Shown: piece after piece, positions 53,115 to 63,543 of the stretch
Numbering within the stretch: the stretch's first letter is position 1
Layout of the letters: each line of letters opens with the position of its first letter
Source of the DNA: Fistularia commersonii
Lineage: Eukaryota; Chordata; Actinopteri; Syngnathiformes; Fistulariidae
Length of the DNA stretch: 64,000 bases
Direction of reading: 5' to 3'
Assembly (NCBI GenBank): GCA_037954325.1
Contig: JBBMNZ010000004.1
Location: 464,863 to 528,862, forward strand
The notes under the pieces: model-generated
What the model was told of the DNA's origin: nothing
Database searches by the model: none
Seen by the model: the letters and a program-made list of their open reading frames with translations, nothing else
Translations under genes and position numbers: made by a program

Positions 53115-53730
53115 CCACACTGAAGCTGCTGAAGTGAAATGAGGTTCTCAAACGTGTGAAGTTGTGGCTGTTTTTCTGCAGAATTTCTGTGAAGACGCCG
53201 TCGCAGAGAGAGCAGATTAAGGCGGGTGTTTGAACATGTGCTGAACTGCTTTATCAGCTTGGATACTGATGGAAATGTTGTTGGAAAAGAAATCCAGTCT
53301 TTCATAGACGATTGAAATCCTCGTGAAGACGGACTGATGGTCGTCTCTGCATGTCGGATTTCTTTTCATGATTTTCACACTTTTGAGGGATTTGATAGAA
53401 GGTTGTGTCAAACTGTTTCTGCTATATCTGCCCGTTTGCAGACTTTCAGTCGACTTGCATGAGAGGCTTCTTGCAGGGAAGTGAAACACTGTGTGAGTGA
53501 GTGACTGGTGGAGCAGAACAACATCTGACAGGAACTCCTTAAGAGGAGATGGTCTCTAAAACAGGAAAGAGGTTTGATTGACAGCTGGAACAGAGTCAGA
53601 CGTCAGATCATGATAGCATTTTTAAGCTTCAAGCACTTCCGGGTCGCAAGTATCACCCTCATCTCCTCGGCCGCGGAGTGCCGATGGAAAGTTGTCGAGG
53701 TCCCGCTCTAACCTGCCCGCCTTCTTCTAG
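53115..53730 (+). other. J-C intron, cluster 2
   Basis: Duplicate of 28528-29152 with several small indels; acceptor gccttcttctag ends at 53730. Confidence 0.7.
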
Positions 53731-54059
53731 GTGATGTTGTCCGTCCCACCCTGACGGTACTGCCCCCGTCCAGCGAGGAGCTGGAGGACGGCGACGCCAC
53801 CGTCACCTGTCTGGCCGACAACGGCTTCCCCTCAGACTGGAGTCTGGCCTGGAAGGTGAACGGAGGAAGCAGCGGCAACTGGGAGCAGATCGAGAGCCGT
53901 GGGCCGCCGGGGAAGGACGGCCGCTATAGCTGGAGCAGCACCCTGAGGCTCTCTGCAGACCAGTGGACCAAGGTGGACTCTGTGACCTGTGAGGCCACCA
54001 AGAGCTCCCAGACTCCACTCAGTGAGACACTGACCACAGCCCAGTGTCTCCAGTCCTGA
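53731..54059 (+). CDS. Immunoglobulin light-chain constant domain (cluster 2)
   Basis: Same C1-set exon as cluster 1, 329 nt, phase-1 entry, ending at TGA 54057-54059. The disulfide cysteines (VTCLADNG, SVTCEATKSS), the core Trp and the terminal AQCLQS cysteine are all present. Ile replaces Thr in WEQ-ES, one of very few coding differences, so the two constant exons are recent duplicates or are kept alike by conversion. The polyadenylation signal is at 54154-54159. Confidence 0.95.
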
Positions 54060-54153
54060 CCCCTCTCTCTGCTCGGACCTCCACACCTATTTCTCTTGGC
54101 TACTCTTTGCCCTCCTCTGTCCCGTCACATGTTGATTTCCTTTGTTTCAAGAC

Positions 54154-54159
54154 AATAAA
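54154..54159 (+). terminator. Polyadenylation signal of light chain, cluster 2
   Basis: AATAAA in the context acaataaacacc, 95 bp after the stop codon, as in cluster 1. Confidence 0.85.
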
Positions 54160-54566
54160 CACCTTCTCATCAAATCGATCCTTGTTGTTGTCTCTCACTT
54201 CGACTGTTTCTGGAATTTTTTGCAATGATTGACCAAAGACACAGGCAGAAGAGAGTCAAGAGTGGAGGTAGTAGTTGTTTGAGGTTCTTAGACAACAGAA
54301 GGTGACCAACTGGCAACTGGGTGAGTCTGAGGCTGCTGCCTTGATATTGGTCATGATTGCTGGCCATCAGGTAGAGGTGAGTGCAATCGGGTGAGGACAG
54401 GTGTGCAGCTTGAGCGAGAAGACAAAGAGCACATGGAAAGTACAGTGTCGTCATGGACCAAAGGTGTGTACAAGTCAAAATGTTTCTTTTGTGTCTTTTC
54501 GTTTCTCCTCAGTCACAGTGACTCTGAAGATAATTTGTACATTTCAGCAGATACTTTGGTCACAGG
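54160..54566. other. Spacer between C and hAT, cluster 2
   Basis: Duplicate of 29582-29988. No credible gene. Confidence 0.6.
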
Positions 54567-54574
54567 GTTTAGGA

Positions 54575-56530
54575 CAAGGGTGCCCATTACGTCGATCGCA
54601 AAGGCATTGCGGGTCGATGGCATGGCATTGAAAAAAAAAGTTGGCGCCGGCCTGTCATGGGTTCTCACAATGACATCTGACCTGACCTTTCTCTGACTCA
54701 CGCTTCACTGCACATGCGCATACAATTATGCTAAGTGCAGCAAAACTCTAACAAGTTAGCGAGTAAGAATGGGGATTAAATGTGTGGAAAAGCTGGACCA
54801 AGTAAAACGCCGAAGACCTACCACTACCATACATGGTGGGAGGACTTCTTTTTCACAATGTCATTTTCGAAGTGTGTTTGCCTCATCTGTCAGTCTACAA
54901 TTGCTGTACCGAAGAAGGGAAATGTGGAGCGCCACTTTCGGACTGTTCATAAAAACTATGACACCGAGTTCCCTCCGAAAAGCGAGCTGAGAAGGAGAAA
55001 GTTGAAGGAACTAAAATCACAGCTCATTTATCACACAGCTAAGGGCAAAGCATCGTTCCGGGTGAGTCACTTCATCGTTAAAAACAAGAAATCCTTCCAG
55101 GACGGAGAGATGGTAAAAGAAGCATTTGTTGAAGCGGCCGACTCGTTGTTCGGAGACTTTAAAAACAAACCAGAAATACTAGCTTTGATCAAAGCTCTCC
55201 GGCTATCAAGAAGTCCAGTAACCCGGCGCAGTGAAGGCATGGCTGAGGATTTGACCCAGCAACTTTGGAAGGACATCGCAGATCGTGAGTGTTTCTCACT
55301 GCAGATGGACGAGTCTACGGACGTGAGTGACACAGCACAATTGTGCATTTTTATTCGGACGGTGTTTACTGACATGACTGCAAAAGAGGAGCTGTTAACA
55401 GTACTGCCCATGAAAGAAGACACGCCAGGAGAGGACATATTTCAGTCTTTCAAAACCTTTATGGAGAAAACCCAGCTCCCAGTCTGCAAATTGGTGTCCA
55501 TCACCACGGATGGCGCACCCGCCATGGTTGGCTGCTAGAATGGATTTATCGGCAAGTGCAGGGAGGATGATGATTTTCCGGACTTCCTCGATCACCACTG
55601 TATTATACACCGACAAGCATTATAACATGAAAGAGATAATGGATGTGGTAACAAAGATGGCCTGTTCTATTCTATCTATAGAGCTGCAAGGAAAGGACAA
55701 AACTGTGATCAATATGATCAGCTCAGTTAATGCTTTCAAACGCAAAATGCAACATCTCTCCTCGAAGCTCCACCGCCATGATTCGGCAAACTTCCAGAAC
55801 TTCCAGAGCTGGAGACACAAGAGCAGTCATGTGAGCAGCTTGACAGTGCACGCTACATGAAGCAAATTGAAAGTTGTCCGTCAGAGTTCAACAGACGCTT
55901 TCAAGACTTTGCTGCACTCGAGCCTGTTGCTACATTCATGTGCTACCCTTTCCAGGAAGATGCTGAGGTTGTTTCACTGGCATCAAAAGTTGCAACCCTG
56001 TTTGCCCTGAACTCTTCTGGAGTGGAGGATGAGATTCTGACACTTCAAGTCGACATTCAGCTGAAGGCCAGAGCTCATGGACAATTCTGGAACCTACTCA
56101 CAGAGAACAAGTACCCCAACATCAGAAAATGTGCTACCTTCTTGACTGCATTATTTGGCTCCACTTATTTATGTGAGTCAGCTTTTTCCCATATGAAGAT
56201 CATGAAGTCAAAGTACCGTTCCACAATGACTGATAAGCATCTGGAAGTCTGCTTGAGGCTGGCTATCAGCAGTTACTGTCCGGACTATGCAACCCTGGCT
56301 AATTCCATTCAGTGCAAGTCATCTGAGTAAGGTAATGACAAAAAACATGTACAGAGTTGTATTGTGTAATATAGGTTGATGCAGTAATGCAAGGCATATA
56401 GTGTACATATAAACAATGATTCTCAATATATTTAGAAATAATGTGTTTTGCATTTTGAGTGGGCGGTAGATCATTTTGACTCGGTCATGTCATAAGTAGC
56501 TGTCAGGTTGAAAAAGTGTGGGCACCCCTG
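54575..56530 (+). mobile_element. hAT-Charlie-type DNA transposon, second copy with internal deletion
   Basis: The same element as at 29997, with GTTTAGGA on both sides (54567-54574, 56531-56538) and tips CAAGGGTGCCC and GGGCACCCCTG. It is about 270 bp shorter because of a deletion near 55675. Confidence 0.95.
54780..56330 (+). pseudogene. hAT transposase, second copy, inactivated
   Basis: This copy keeps the N-terminal BED-finger start that the first copy has lost: from ATG 54780 it reads MCGKAGPSKTPKTYHYH, WWEDFFF and CLICQS with the His pair. The aspartate motifs (QMDESTDVSD, TTDGAPAMVG) follow. The same TAG after MVGC (55536-55538) ends the frame. The deletion at about 55675 removes the middle, and the dimerization region is open at 55857-56330. 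The shared stop shows it was already dead when duplicated. Confidence 0.9.
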
Positions 56531-56606
56531 GTTTAGGAGGCCAGTGTCACATTTGCTCAACCAGCAGAGAGGTGTCCTAAAAGGATCCATGTCAGGACCA
56601 CTATCT

Positions 56607-57180
56607 GCCACCTTTTGTCACCAGTAGAATAAATGGTGTTCAGTCACCTCAGTAAAGAGGAACCCTTTGGACAGATCTGCGTCATAGGACACCAGTGCCG
56701 GATGACTTTCGATGGCCTTTCTGCTCCACCTGCTTTAAGGGTCTTCTCATAAACATCTTCCAGCTATCTCTTCTTCTGATGACACACTGCTTGACCAGAG
56801 AGTATTCTGAAGATCACTGTGTTTCTGATAGTACATCCAGCAGCAAGGGTTTGTAACTCTCTCGCTCTTATCCACCTTCAGGCCTGGTTCTCCACCTCTT
56901 TCTGCTCAATAGCCTCCATCTTCTCTAAAGAGTATCAACGAAAGACATTGAGCGTCTTTATTGGACATTTGTTGATGGGAGCTCTCTGATGTTGGATTGC
57001 TGACAAAAGGATATTTGTGGATGAATGTAATGAAATCATTTCATGAGGGAGTCTTGTTTTACAAAGAATGACAGATGTCACACAACTTGTGGTGAGCAGA
57101 GACCCGACACTGGTCCTCAGTGAAGTGTGTCAGTCTCTGCAGCAGCAGACACTTCACTTTCACTTCAGTCTGACTGAGGG
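56607..57180 (-). repeat. Conserved V-segment 3' flank, copy 5
   Basis: Same flank as at 7174, with the rearranged stretch at about 56830 shared with V4's flank. Confidence 0.8.
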
Positions 57181-57208
57181 GGTTTTTGTACGACGCTTTT
57201 TCACTGTG
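57181..57208 (-). other. V5 recombination signal sequence, 12-bp spacer
   Basis: CACAGTG (57208-57202), 12-bp spacer, ACAAAAACC (57189-57181) on the minus strand. Confidence 0.95.
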
Positions 57209-57691
57209 TGAACGTCCACTGACTGTTGATGTTATGTTCACTCTGACAGTAATAAACTGCTGCATCTTCAGACTGGACTCCTCTGATGGTCAGAGTGAAG
57301 TCAGAGTTTGATCCACTGCCTGAAAAACGATCTGGAATTCCTGATTCTCGACGTGTAGCAAGGTAAATGAGGAGTTTGGGAACTTGTCCTTCTTTCTGTT
57401 GGTACCAGGCTAATCTCGGTCCATGGTTATCAGAGAACACATTCTGACTGGTCCTACAGGAGATTGAGACGGGGTCTCCTGGAGCAGAGCTCTTTGCTGC
57501 AGGCTGAGTCAGTGTGACCTGACCTCTGGACTCTGAGGATACAGACACACAAAGTGAAAGAGACTCCACGGCTTTGCGGGCTTCATCTCACACATAGTGA
57601 TGTTGAGAGAGGAGAGGAGGTGGACTCTCTGGACTTTACCTGTGAAGCAGCAGCAGAGGAGAGTCCAGATGAGGACGGAGACCCGCGTCAT
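57209..57691 (-). CDS. Immunoglobulin light-chain V segment V5 (kappa-like)
   Basis: Leader exon 57691-57640; intron 57639-57533; V exon 57532-57209. CDR1 has 16 residues between Cys and Trp (NVFSDNHGPR), close to V1, and CDR2 LATRRES is also V1-like. FR1 (VTLTQPAAKSS) and the 3' end (NSQWTFT) match V4, so it looks like a V1/V4 mosaic. FR3 has VQSEDAAVYYCQS. Splice sites, cysteines and RSS are intact. It lies about 3.2 kb beyond the cluster 2 C exon in opposite orientation and is probably its main partner. Confidence 0.94.
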
Positions 57692-57757
57692 GTTTGTGAT
57701 GAGGAGGATTTGTGATGAAGGACGGCTGTCAGTCATCCAGGGTCCAAGTGTCAGGAC

Positions 57758-57803
57758 TATAAAGAGTCCCAGAGCACTGGAGCATGGAGCTGCTGATGCA
57801 AAG
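57758..57803 (-). promoter_or_regulatory. V5 promoter: octamer and TATA box
   Basis: CTTTGCAT at 57803-57796 and TTTATA at about 57763-57758 on the minus strand. Confidence 0.75.
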
Positions 57804-58114
57804 TGTCTCTATGGAAATCAACGCCTGACTCCAGCCAGCACTTTCAGGGAGGTCTCATCCATGCAGATGGTTGTTTTTTCACCGTTTCTTGATCAAATCT
57901 CAACCAGAATATGAAGGGTCATTTTTTTTTTATTTGAACATTTATTAGAACAGGTTCCTTAACAGAGTCACACACATTCTTACAAAACCTCATCACAAGA
58001 TACACATTTACTATATTCTTTATAGGTCACTTATTTCCTCACTAGTGTGCGAAAAAAAACAAAATAATAATAAAAAAAAAAAACATCTAGCTCAGTCAAA
58101 TACAGAAAATATCT

Positions 58115-61100
58115 TCAACTCTCCAAATATTTTTTAATGGCTGCCCATTTGTCAAGATATAGGTCTGTCTGAAGTCGTAAGTTTGCTGTTATGCGTTCCA
58201 TGCAGTTTACCTCCTTAAGCCTCTGACGCCACTGGTCCAGGGTAGGTGGGTGGGGTTTGAGCCAGTTTACTGTGATCATTTTATGTGCAATTAATAGAAG
58301 AACTCTAAGCGAAAACACCTGTTTTTTCCTTAAATCGCTTGTTGATGCTGTATCATAATAAATTGCTGTGGATCAATTGGTCTGTTTAATTTTAAAACCT
58401 CACTTATTTGTTTTTTTACCTCTTCCCAGAATTTCATCAGTTTAGGGCAGTCCCAAAAGATGTGGTAAAAGTCCCCCGAAATGCCAGAGCCCCTCCAACA
58501 CAGGGGAGAACAGTTATTATCATAAGAAGCTATTATCAAGGGAGTTTTAAAATACCTTATTCTTAACTTCCAGCTGAACTCCCTCCATGTTGGGCTGCTT
58601 AAACATTTTTGCCAGGGCAACCAAGAACTCTCCCATTCTCCATCAGCAACCACGGCATGAGATTCCAGTTCCCACTTAGCTTTCACATCCAGTGTGTCCA
58701 CTAAAGTGTCCATACGCATCCTGCCATATATATCTGATATTGTATTTTTAATGTTCATTTTGTTCTCAACTATCTCAATCCAATATTGTTCAAAATTAGT
58801 TGAAGATTCTTTAATATTGTCCCATTCTTTGTGTGTCATCAAATAATGTTGAATTTGAAAATATCTAAATAAATCCTTAGAGTCAATGTTGTATTTTGCC
58901 TGAAGTTGTGAAAAAGCCCTCAGAGTTCTTCCTTCAAATAACTGATTTATTGTGATTAAACCTTTCCCTGCCCATCTAATGAAACCACCGTCCATCTTTG
59001 CTGGCAGAAAGTCACCTGCTGCTGTTATTTTTGCTGCCCTCGATAGAGATAGAGGTAGATTCAGGAATCGTCTTGTCTTTTCCCAAACCTTAAGTGTATG
59101 GTTGACATATTCATTTTGTATCTTAAGTCAATGTCTTGGTTTTGAATTTAGAAAGGGAAGAGTTGAAAGCGACACATTTTTAACTGAACCTTGCTCTATA
59201 TGCACCCATCTTGTGTCCATATCTAGTTTTATCCATGAGACCAATTTTCCAAGTTGTGCTGCCAGGTAGTAACTTCAGAAGTGAGGCAAGGCCAATCCGC
59301 CCTTATCTCTGGGTGCACAGAGTATTTTCAGTCTCACTCTAGGCCTCTTGTTCTGCCATATATATTTGGAAATGAACTTATCCAGTGATGTAAAGGTAGA
59401 TACAGGAACAGTGATAGGCAGAGCATTGAACAGAAACAGCATTCTAGGTAGGACATTCATCCTGATACTTTCTATCCTCCCAACTAAGGACAAAGGAAAC
59501 ACCTCCCATCTTTCCATGTCATTCTTGATCTGAGAAATTAGTTTACCATAATTTGCCTTATATAGCTGACTTGTGTCGTGTGTGAGAATGATTCCCAGGT
59601 ATCTAAAGCCCCCTTTTGACCACTTGAATTTCACCTCTCCATCCAAGCATGTTGGCCAGCATCCCGTTATCATCATTGCTTCTGATTTCCCCTCATTCAC
59701 CTTGTACCCTGACACCTCCCCATAGTCCCTCAGGCATTGCATAAGGGCCGATATAGATGACTGAGGGTTTCTTATAAACAAAAGAACGTCATCCGCGAAC
59801 AACGAAATTTTGTGCATCTCCTTCATCTACTATTCCCTCGATCTGATCGTTTGTCCATATCAAAATTTCAATTCAGCAAGCGGTTCGATACACAATAACA
59901 AAATAGGCGAGATTGGGTTCCCCTGCCTAACTCCTTGTTTAAGATGGAAAAAATTGGGAGCAGCACCCATTCACTCTGACCCTTGATATTGGGTCTTTAT
60001 TCAGTGTTTGAATCCATTTTATAAATGTCAAATTAAATCCCATTTGTTCCATAGTAAATTTCAGATACATCCAGTCCATCCTGTCGAACGCCTTCTCAGC
60101 ATCTAGACTGAGAAGCATTGATGGGTGAACTGAATGTCTTGCCACTGGTTGTACATTTAATGTTCTTCTAATATTATTTGCTCCTTGTTGACCGGGTATG
60201 AAACTGGTCTGGGTTAATCAATTTACCTAAGTACTTCTGCATTCTATTTGCTAATATGGCACTAATAATCTTTACGTCATTCCCCAACAAACTGATCGGC
60301 CTATAGGCACCACAATCTAATGGATCTTTCCCCTCTTTGTGTATAACCGTTATTACTGCCTCAGACCAGCTCTTAGGTGGGTCATTTTCCTGTAAGGCAT
60401 AATTAAAGATCTGGCAAAGTTTTGGCACGAGCTCCTCTGCAAAGGCCTTATAAAATTCACCTGGTAGACCGTCTGTGCCAGGGGATTTGTTGTTTTTTAA
60501 TGACTTAATAACGTCTTGTATCTCGTTTTCTTGGATAGGAGCTATTAATCGTCCACCTCAGATGCAGAGAGTTTTATTAAATTAAGATTTTTGAATATAT
60601 CTTCTAATTTCCTTTTGTCTTGAGTTTCTCCTGATGTATCATAAAGATTTTTATAGTAAGTCTGGAATGCCTCAGCTATCTCCTCTGGGTGGGAGACCTC
60701 GGTCAGAGAGGAGGGGTGTTTTATCTCAGGGACAATACGGCTTGATTGTTGTTTCCTCAGTTGAAAGGCAAGTAGCCGGCTCGCCCGATTTCCCTTTTCA
60801 TAGCACCTTTGGCTTGTGTATCGAAGTGCTCCCTCTGCTTTTCGAGTGAGAAGTTCATCCAAGGAGGTTTTACTTTCTTGTATTTGTTTAAAGACATTTT
60901 TGTCCCTTGTCATTTTGTGTTCACATACTAGTCTTTTTATGTCGCTTTCCAGCTGTTTTTCCTTTTCCATTCTCTGTCTGTTTAATCTAACTGCAATTTC
61001 AATACATTTCCCTCTCAGCACCACCTTTGCCCCCTCCCAAAGAGTCGAGGGGGATACTGATCCATTATCATTAATTTTGAAGTACTCATCAATTGTTTTT

Positions 61101-61879
61101 TTTTTTTTATGTTTTCCTTTATATTTGAATCTGTCAACAATGAAATATTTAGTCTCCAGTATTTGAAGTGCCAACCAAAGCCTAAATTTAATTTCATATA
61201 TACAGGACCATGATCAGATAGGGTACCAGGTTCAATAACACATTATCTGACTTTATATAAGCTTTGTTTTGAAATGCAAATCAAATCAATTCTTGAATAT
61301 GACCCATGTACCATGGACAGAAAGGTGAAATCTCTCGTGGTTGGGTTCTTAGCCCTCCAAACATCTACAAGTCCTAATTCTTACAACATATGTTTTGCTG
61401 CCCTGGATTTCCTGCTAATGGGCCCATAATCAGAAGGAGTTTTATCCAATTTTACATTTAAAACACAATTGAAATCTCCTCCTAAAATGATAGTACCTCT
61501 GGCTTCTCTTGCCATTACAGTTGCCAACTCTTTAAAGATAGATAGATAGGGCATAGATATTCATGATAGTTAGCTCTACTGTTCCCATAATAAGTATATA
61601 TCTCCCCGCTTTATCCTTCACTTCTCTCTGAATTGCAAAACTAATTGAATGACTAATTAAAGTTGCGACTCCTCACTTTCTGCTGTTTGAACAAAAAGCA
61701 TAGAATACCTGTGCAACCCAGTCTCTCCTCAATATCTTATGTTCTACCTCATTTAAATGAGTTTCCTGTAGTAACGCTATTGAGCAATTAAATTTCTTCA
61801 ACTGAGTCAGCATTTTCTTTCTTTTTATAGGATTATTTAATCCTTTGACATTATAACTGACAATCCCTACCTCTGACAT
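58115..61879 (-). pseudogene. L1 ORF2, copy C
   Basis: Start ATG at 61879 (MSEVGIVSYNVKGLNNPIK, the usual endonuclease start). The endonuclease is damaged around 61530-61590 as in copy B. The linker is open at 61174-60545 and the RT N part at 60428-60174. The palm is split between 60145-59939 (with DRMDWMYLKF) and 59826-59275 (KISLFADDVLLFI, normal active site). The C-terminal zinc region is at 58995-58330. Frameshifts and stops inactivate it. Confidence 0.88.
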
Positions 61880-62385
61880 AAATCGGCATTTCTTATTTTC
61901 ATTTTACTCTCCCCAGATTCACCTTTGCATAAAGTAACTATCCTTGCCCTAATAATATCAAAAATCACTTGTGCCGACCTAACCGACATGTCAAGGAAAT
62001 AAGAACTCTTAAAACACAGAACAGAAAAAATAAAATAAGCATATGTGACTTCCAATAGTCCAGCTGAGTACAGAGATCTGTCCAGCTCCTGTTGTAATGC
62101 AGGCAGAGGGTTGTGATTTAAGATTCCCTCTGGGCAAAGTGCACTAAGTGCTGTCCAAACCACAGACCAAAGAAAAAAACAAAATCTTTGGTGAGGCGGT
62201 GATCCCAACACGGGTCTCATCGTAAAAAAATATTAATTGAAAATAATAGCAGAGTTAACTCTCCTCTCAATAACTTTACAATATGATTCACTTAACTTCG
62301 GCATATTTGGCCGTTTAAACTATGAACAGTAATACACATAGAACTTTAAGATTGACAGGAATAACGTTATCTAATTATTTTAACA

Positions 62386-63399
62386 TTACCCGGGCACAGA
62401 ACTCCTCATCATTTTAGTCCAGCAAAACAGCCGCAGGTCTGCGGCGGACAGTGATGTGTCCTTTCTTTCTCTCTTCCCACCATCCTGTCTTTTCCATGTA
62501 TCTTTTGAGAGTTCCCATTCCAGTCTCTCTCTCTCACTAACCTGCAACTCGATGCCCGGCTTCTTCAACGTTGGCACAGCATCCACCAGCGTAGGAAATA
62601 TTTTCACTCCCGACTCCAAGTTGATTCTCAGCTGCGCCGGATAGCGGCACATTGCCCGGATCTCCTTCTCCTTCAGCTGCTTGATCACTCCTCGGACCCG
62701 CGTTCTCTTCCTCTGTATTTCCGGAGAGTAATCCTGGTCGAAGTAAATCACTCCTTTTTGGAACTTCACTCGTTTTTGGGCCCATGCTTGTCGCAGCACT
62801 GCTTCCTTTACTGTATAATCCAGAAACCTCACGATAATGGAGCGCGGAGGCGCTGAACTCGCAGGCTTTAGCCCCAGTGATCTGTGTGCCCTCTCCATTT
62901 TTATGTTTAGCTCGGGCGGGAGTTGTAGCGCCGTCTCAATTAAGTTCCTCACAAAACCAATCATGTCACCTTTTTCACTTTCCTCTGGGACTTGATAAAT
63001 TCTCAGATTGTTGCGGCGCATCTGGTTCTGTAAATCGTTGCACATGTTCGTCAGGGCCGCCTCCCGTTTCAACAGGTGCCTCAGCATCCTCTCATGGCGC
63101 TGGCCTGTGTCCTCCACCTGGCCTACCCTGGTCTCCACTTCCTCAGTTCTCCGCTCTAGCTTCTCCATCCTTTGAGTCAAGTCCGTGACCAACACCTCCA
63201 GTCTAGTTAATTGTTCCTTAGTGTCTGCAAATGCTTGCTTATTTTCTTTCCTCAACTCTTTCAACTCGCGAAGAATGTTTTCCATGTTCTGTTCAACCGT
63301 TTTTCCGCCCACCTGGCTTGGGGAAGATGGTGGCCGATTTTTTCCTTTCGCTTCTTTTTGTTGTTTTCCTGCGTTCCGTGTGTCTCTGACCGTGCTCAT
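62386..63399 (-). CDS. L1 ORF1 protein, copy C, intact frame
   Basis: A 337-codon frame from ATG 63399 (MSTVRDTRNAGKQQK). Coiled coil, RRM-like and C-terminal regions are as in copy A; it is three codons shorter in the Gln-rich N-terminus. It is uninterrupted, but its ORF2 is broken. Confidence 0.88.
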   Translation of the reverse strand: MSTVRDTRNAGKQQKEAKGKNRPPSSPSQVGGKTVEQNMENILRELKELRKENKQAFADTKEQLTRLEVLVTDLTQRMEKLERRTEEVETRVGQVEDTGQRHERMLRHLLKREAALTNMCNDLQNQMRRNNLRIYQVPEESEKGDMIGFVRNLIETALQLPPELNIKMERAHRSLGLKPASSAPPRSIIVRFLDYTVKEAVLRQAWAQKRVKFQKGVIYFDQDYSPEIQRKRTRVRGVIKQLKEKEIRAMCRYPAQLRINLESGVKIFPTLVDAVPTLKKPGIELQVSERERLEWELSKDTWKRQDGGKRERKDTSLSAADLRLFCWTKMMRSSVPG

Positions 63400-63543
63400 C
63401 CTAATCTGCAATGCTTCAGACTCACTCTTCCACCATTAAATTGTCAAGTATTTTTTCATAAACAGCCGATAACTACCACTTTTCGGGAGAGCTCAACTCT
63501 ATGCGTGTGTCTCAGTTCATTGCGTCACCGGAAGTCCCAAACA

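Larger units (their letters stand above)
57916..63543 (-). mobile_element. L1-type LINE, copy C
   Basis: Third copy of the L1. Its 3' flank (accagaatatgaagggtcat then poly T) is the same as copy A's, and its 5' junction with hAT is the same in all copies. It keeps a 15-nt RT segment near 60064-60078 that A and B lack, but shares the EN-region indels with B. Confidence 0.9.
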
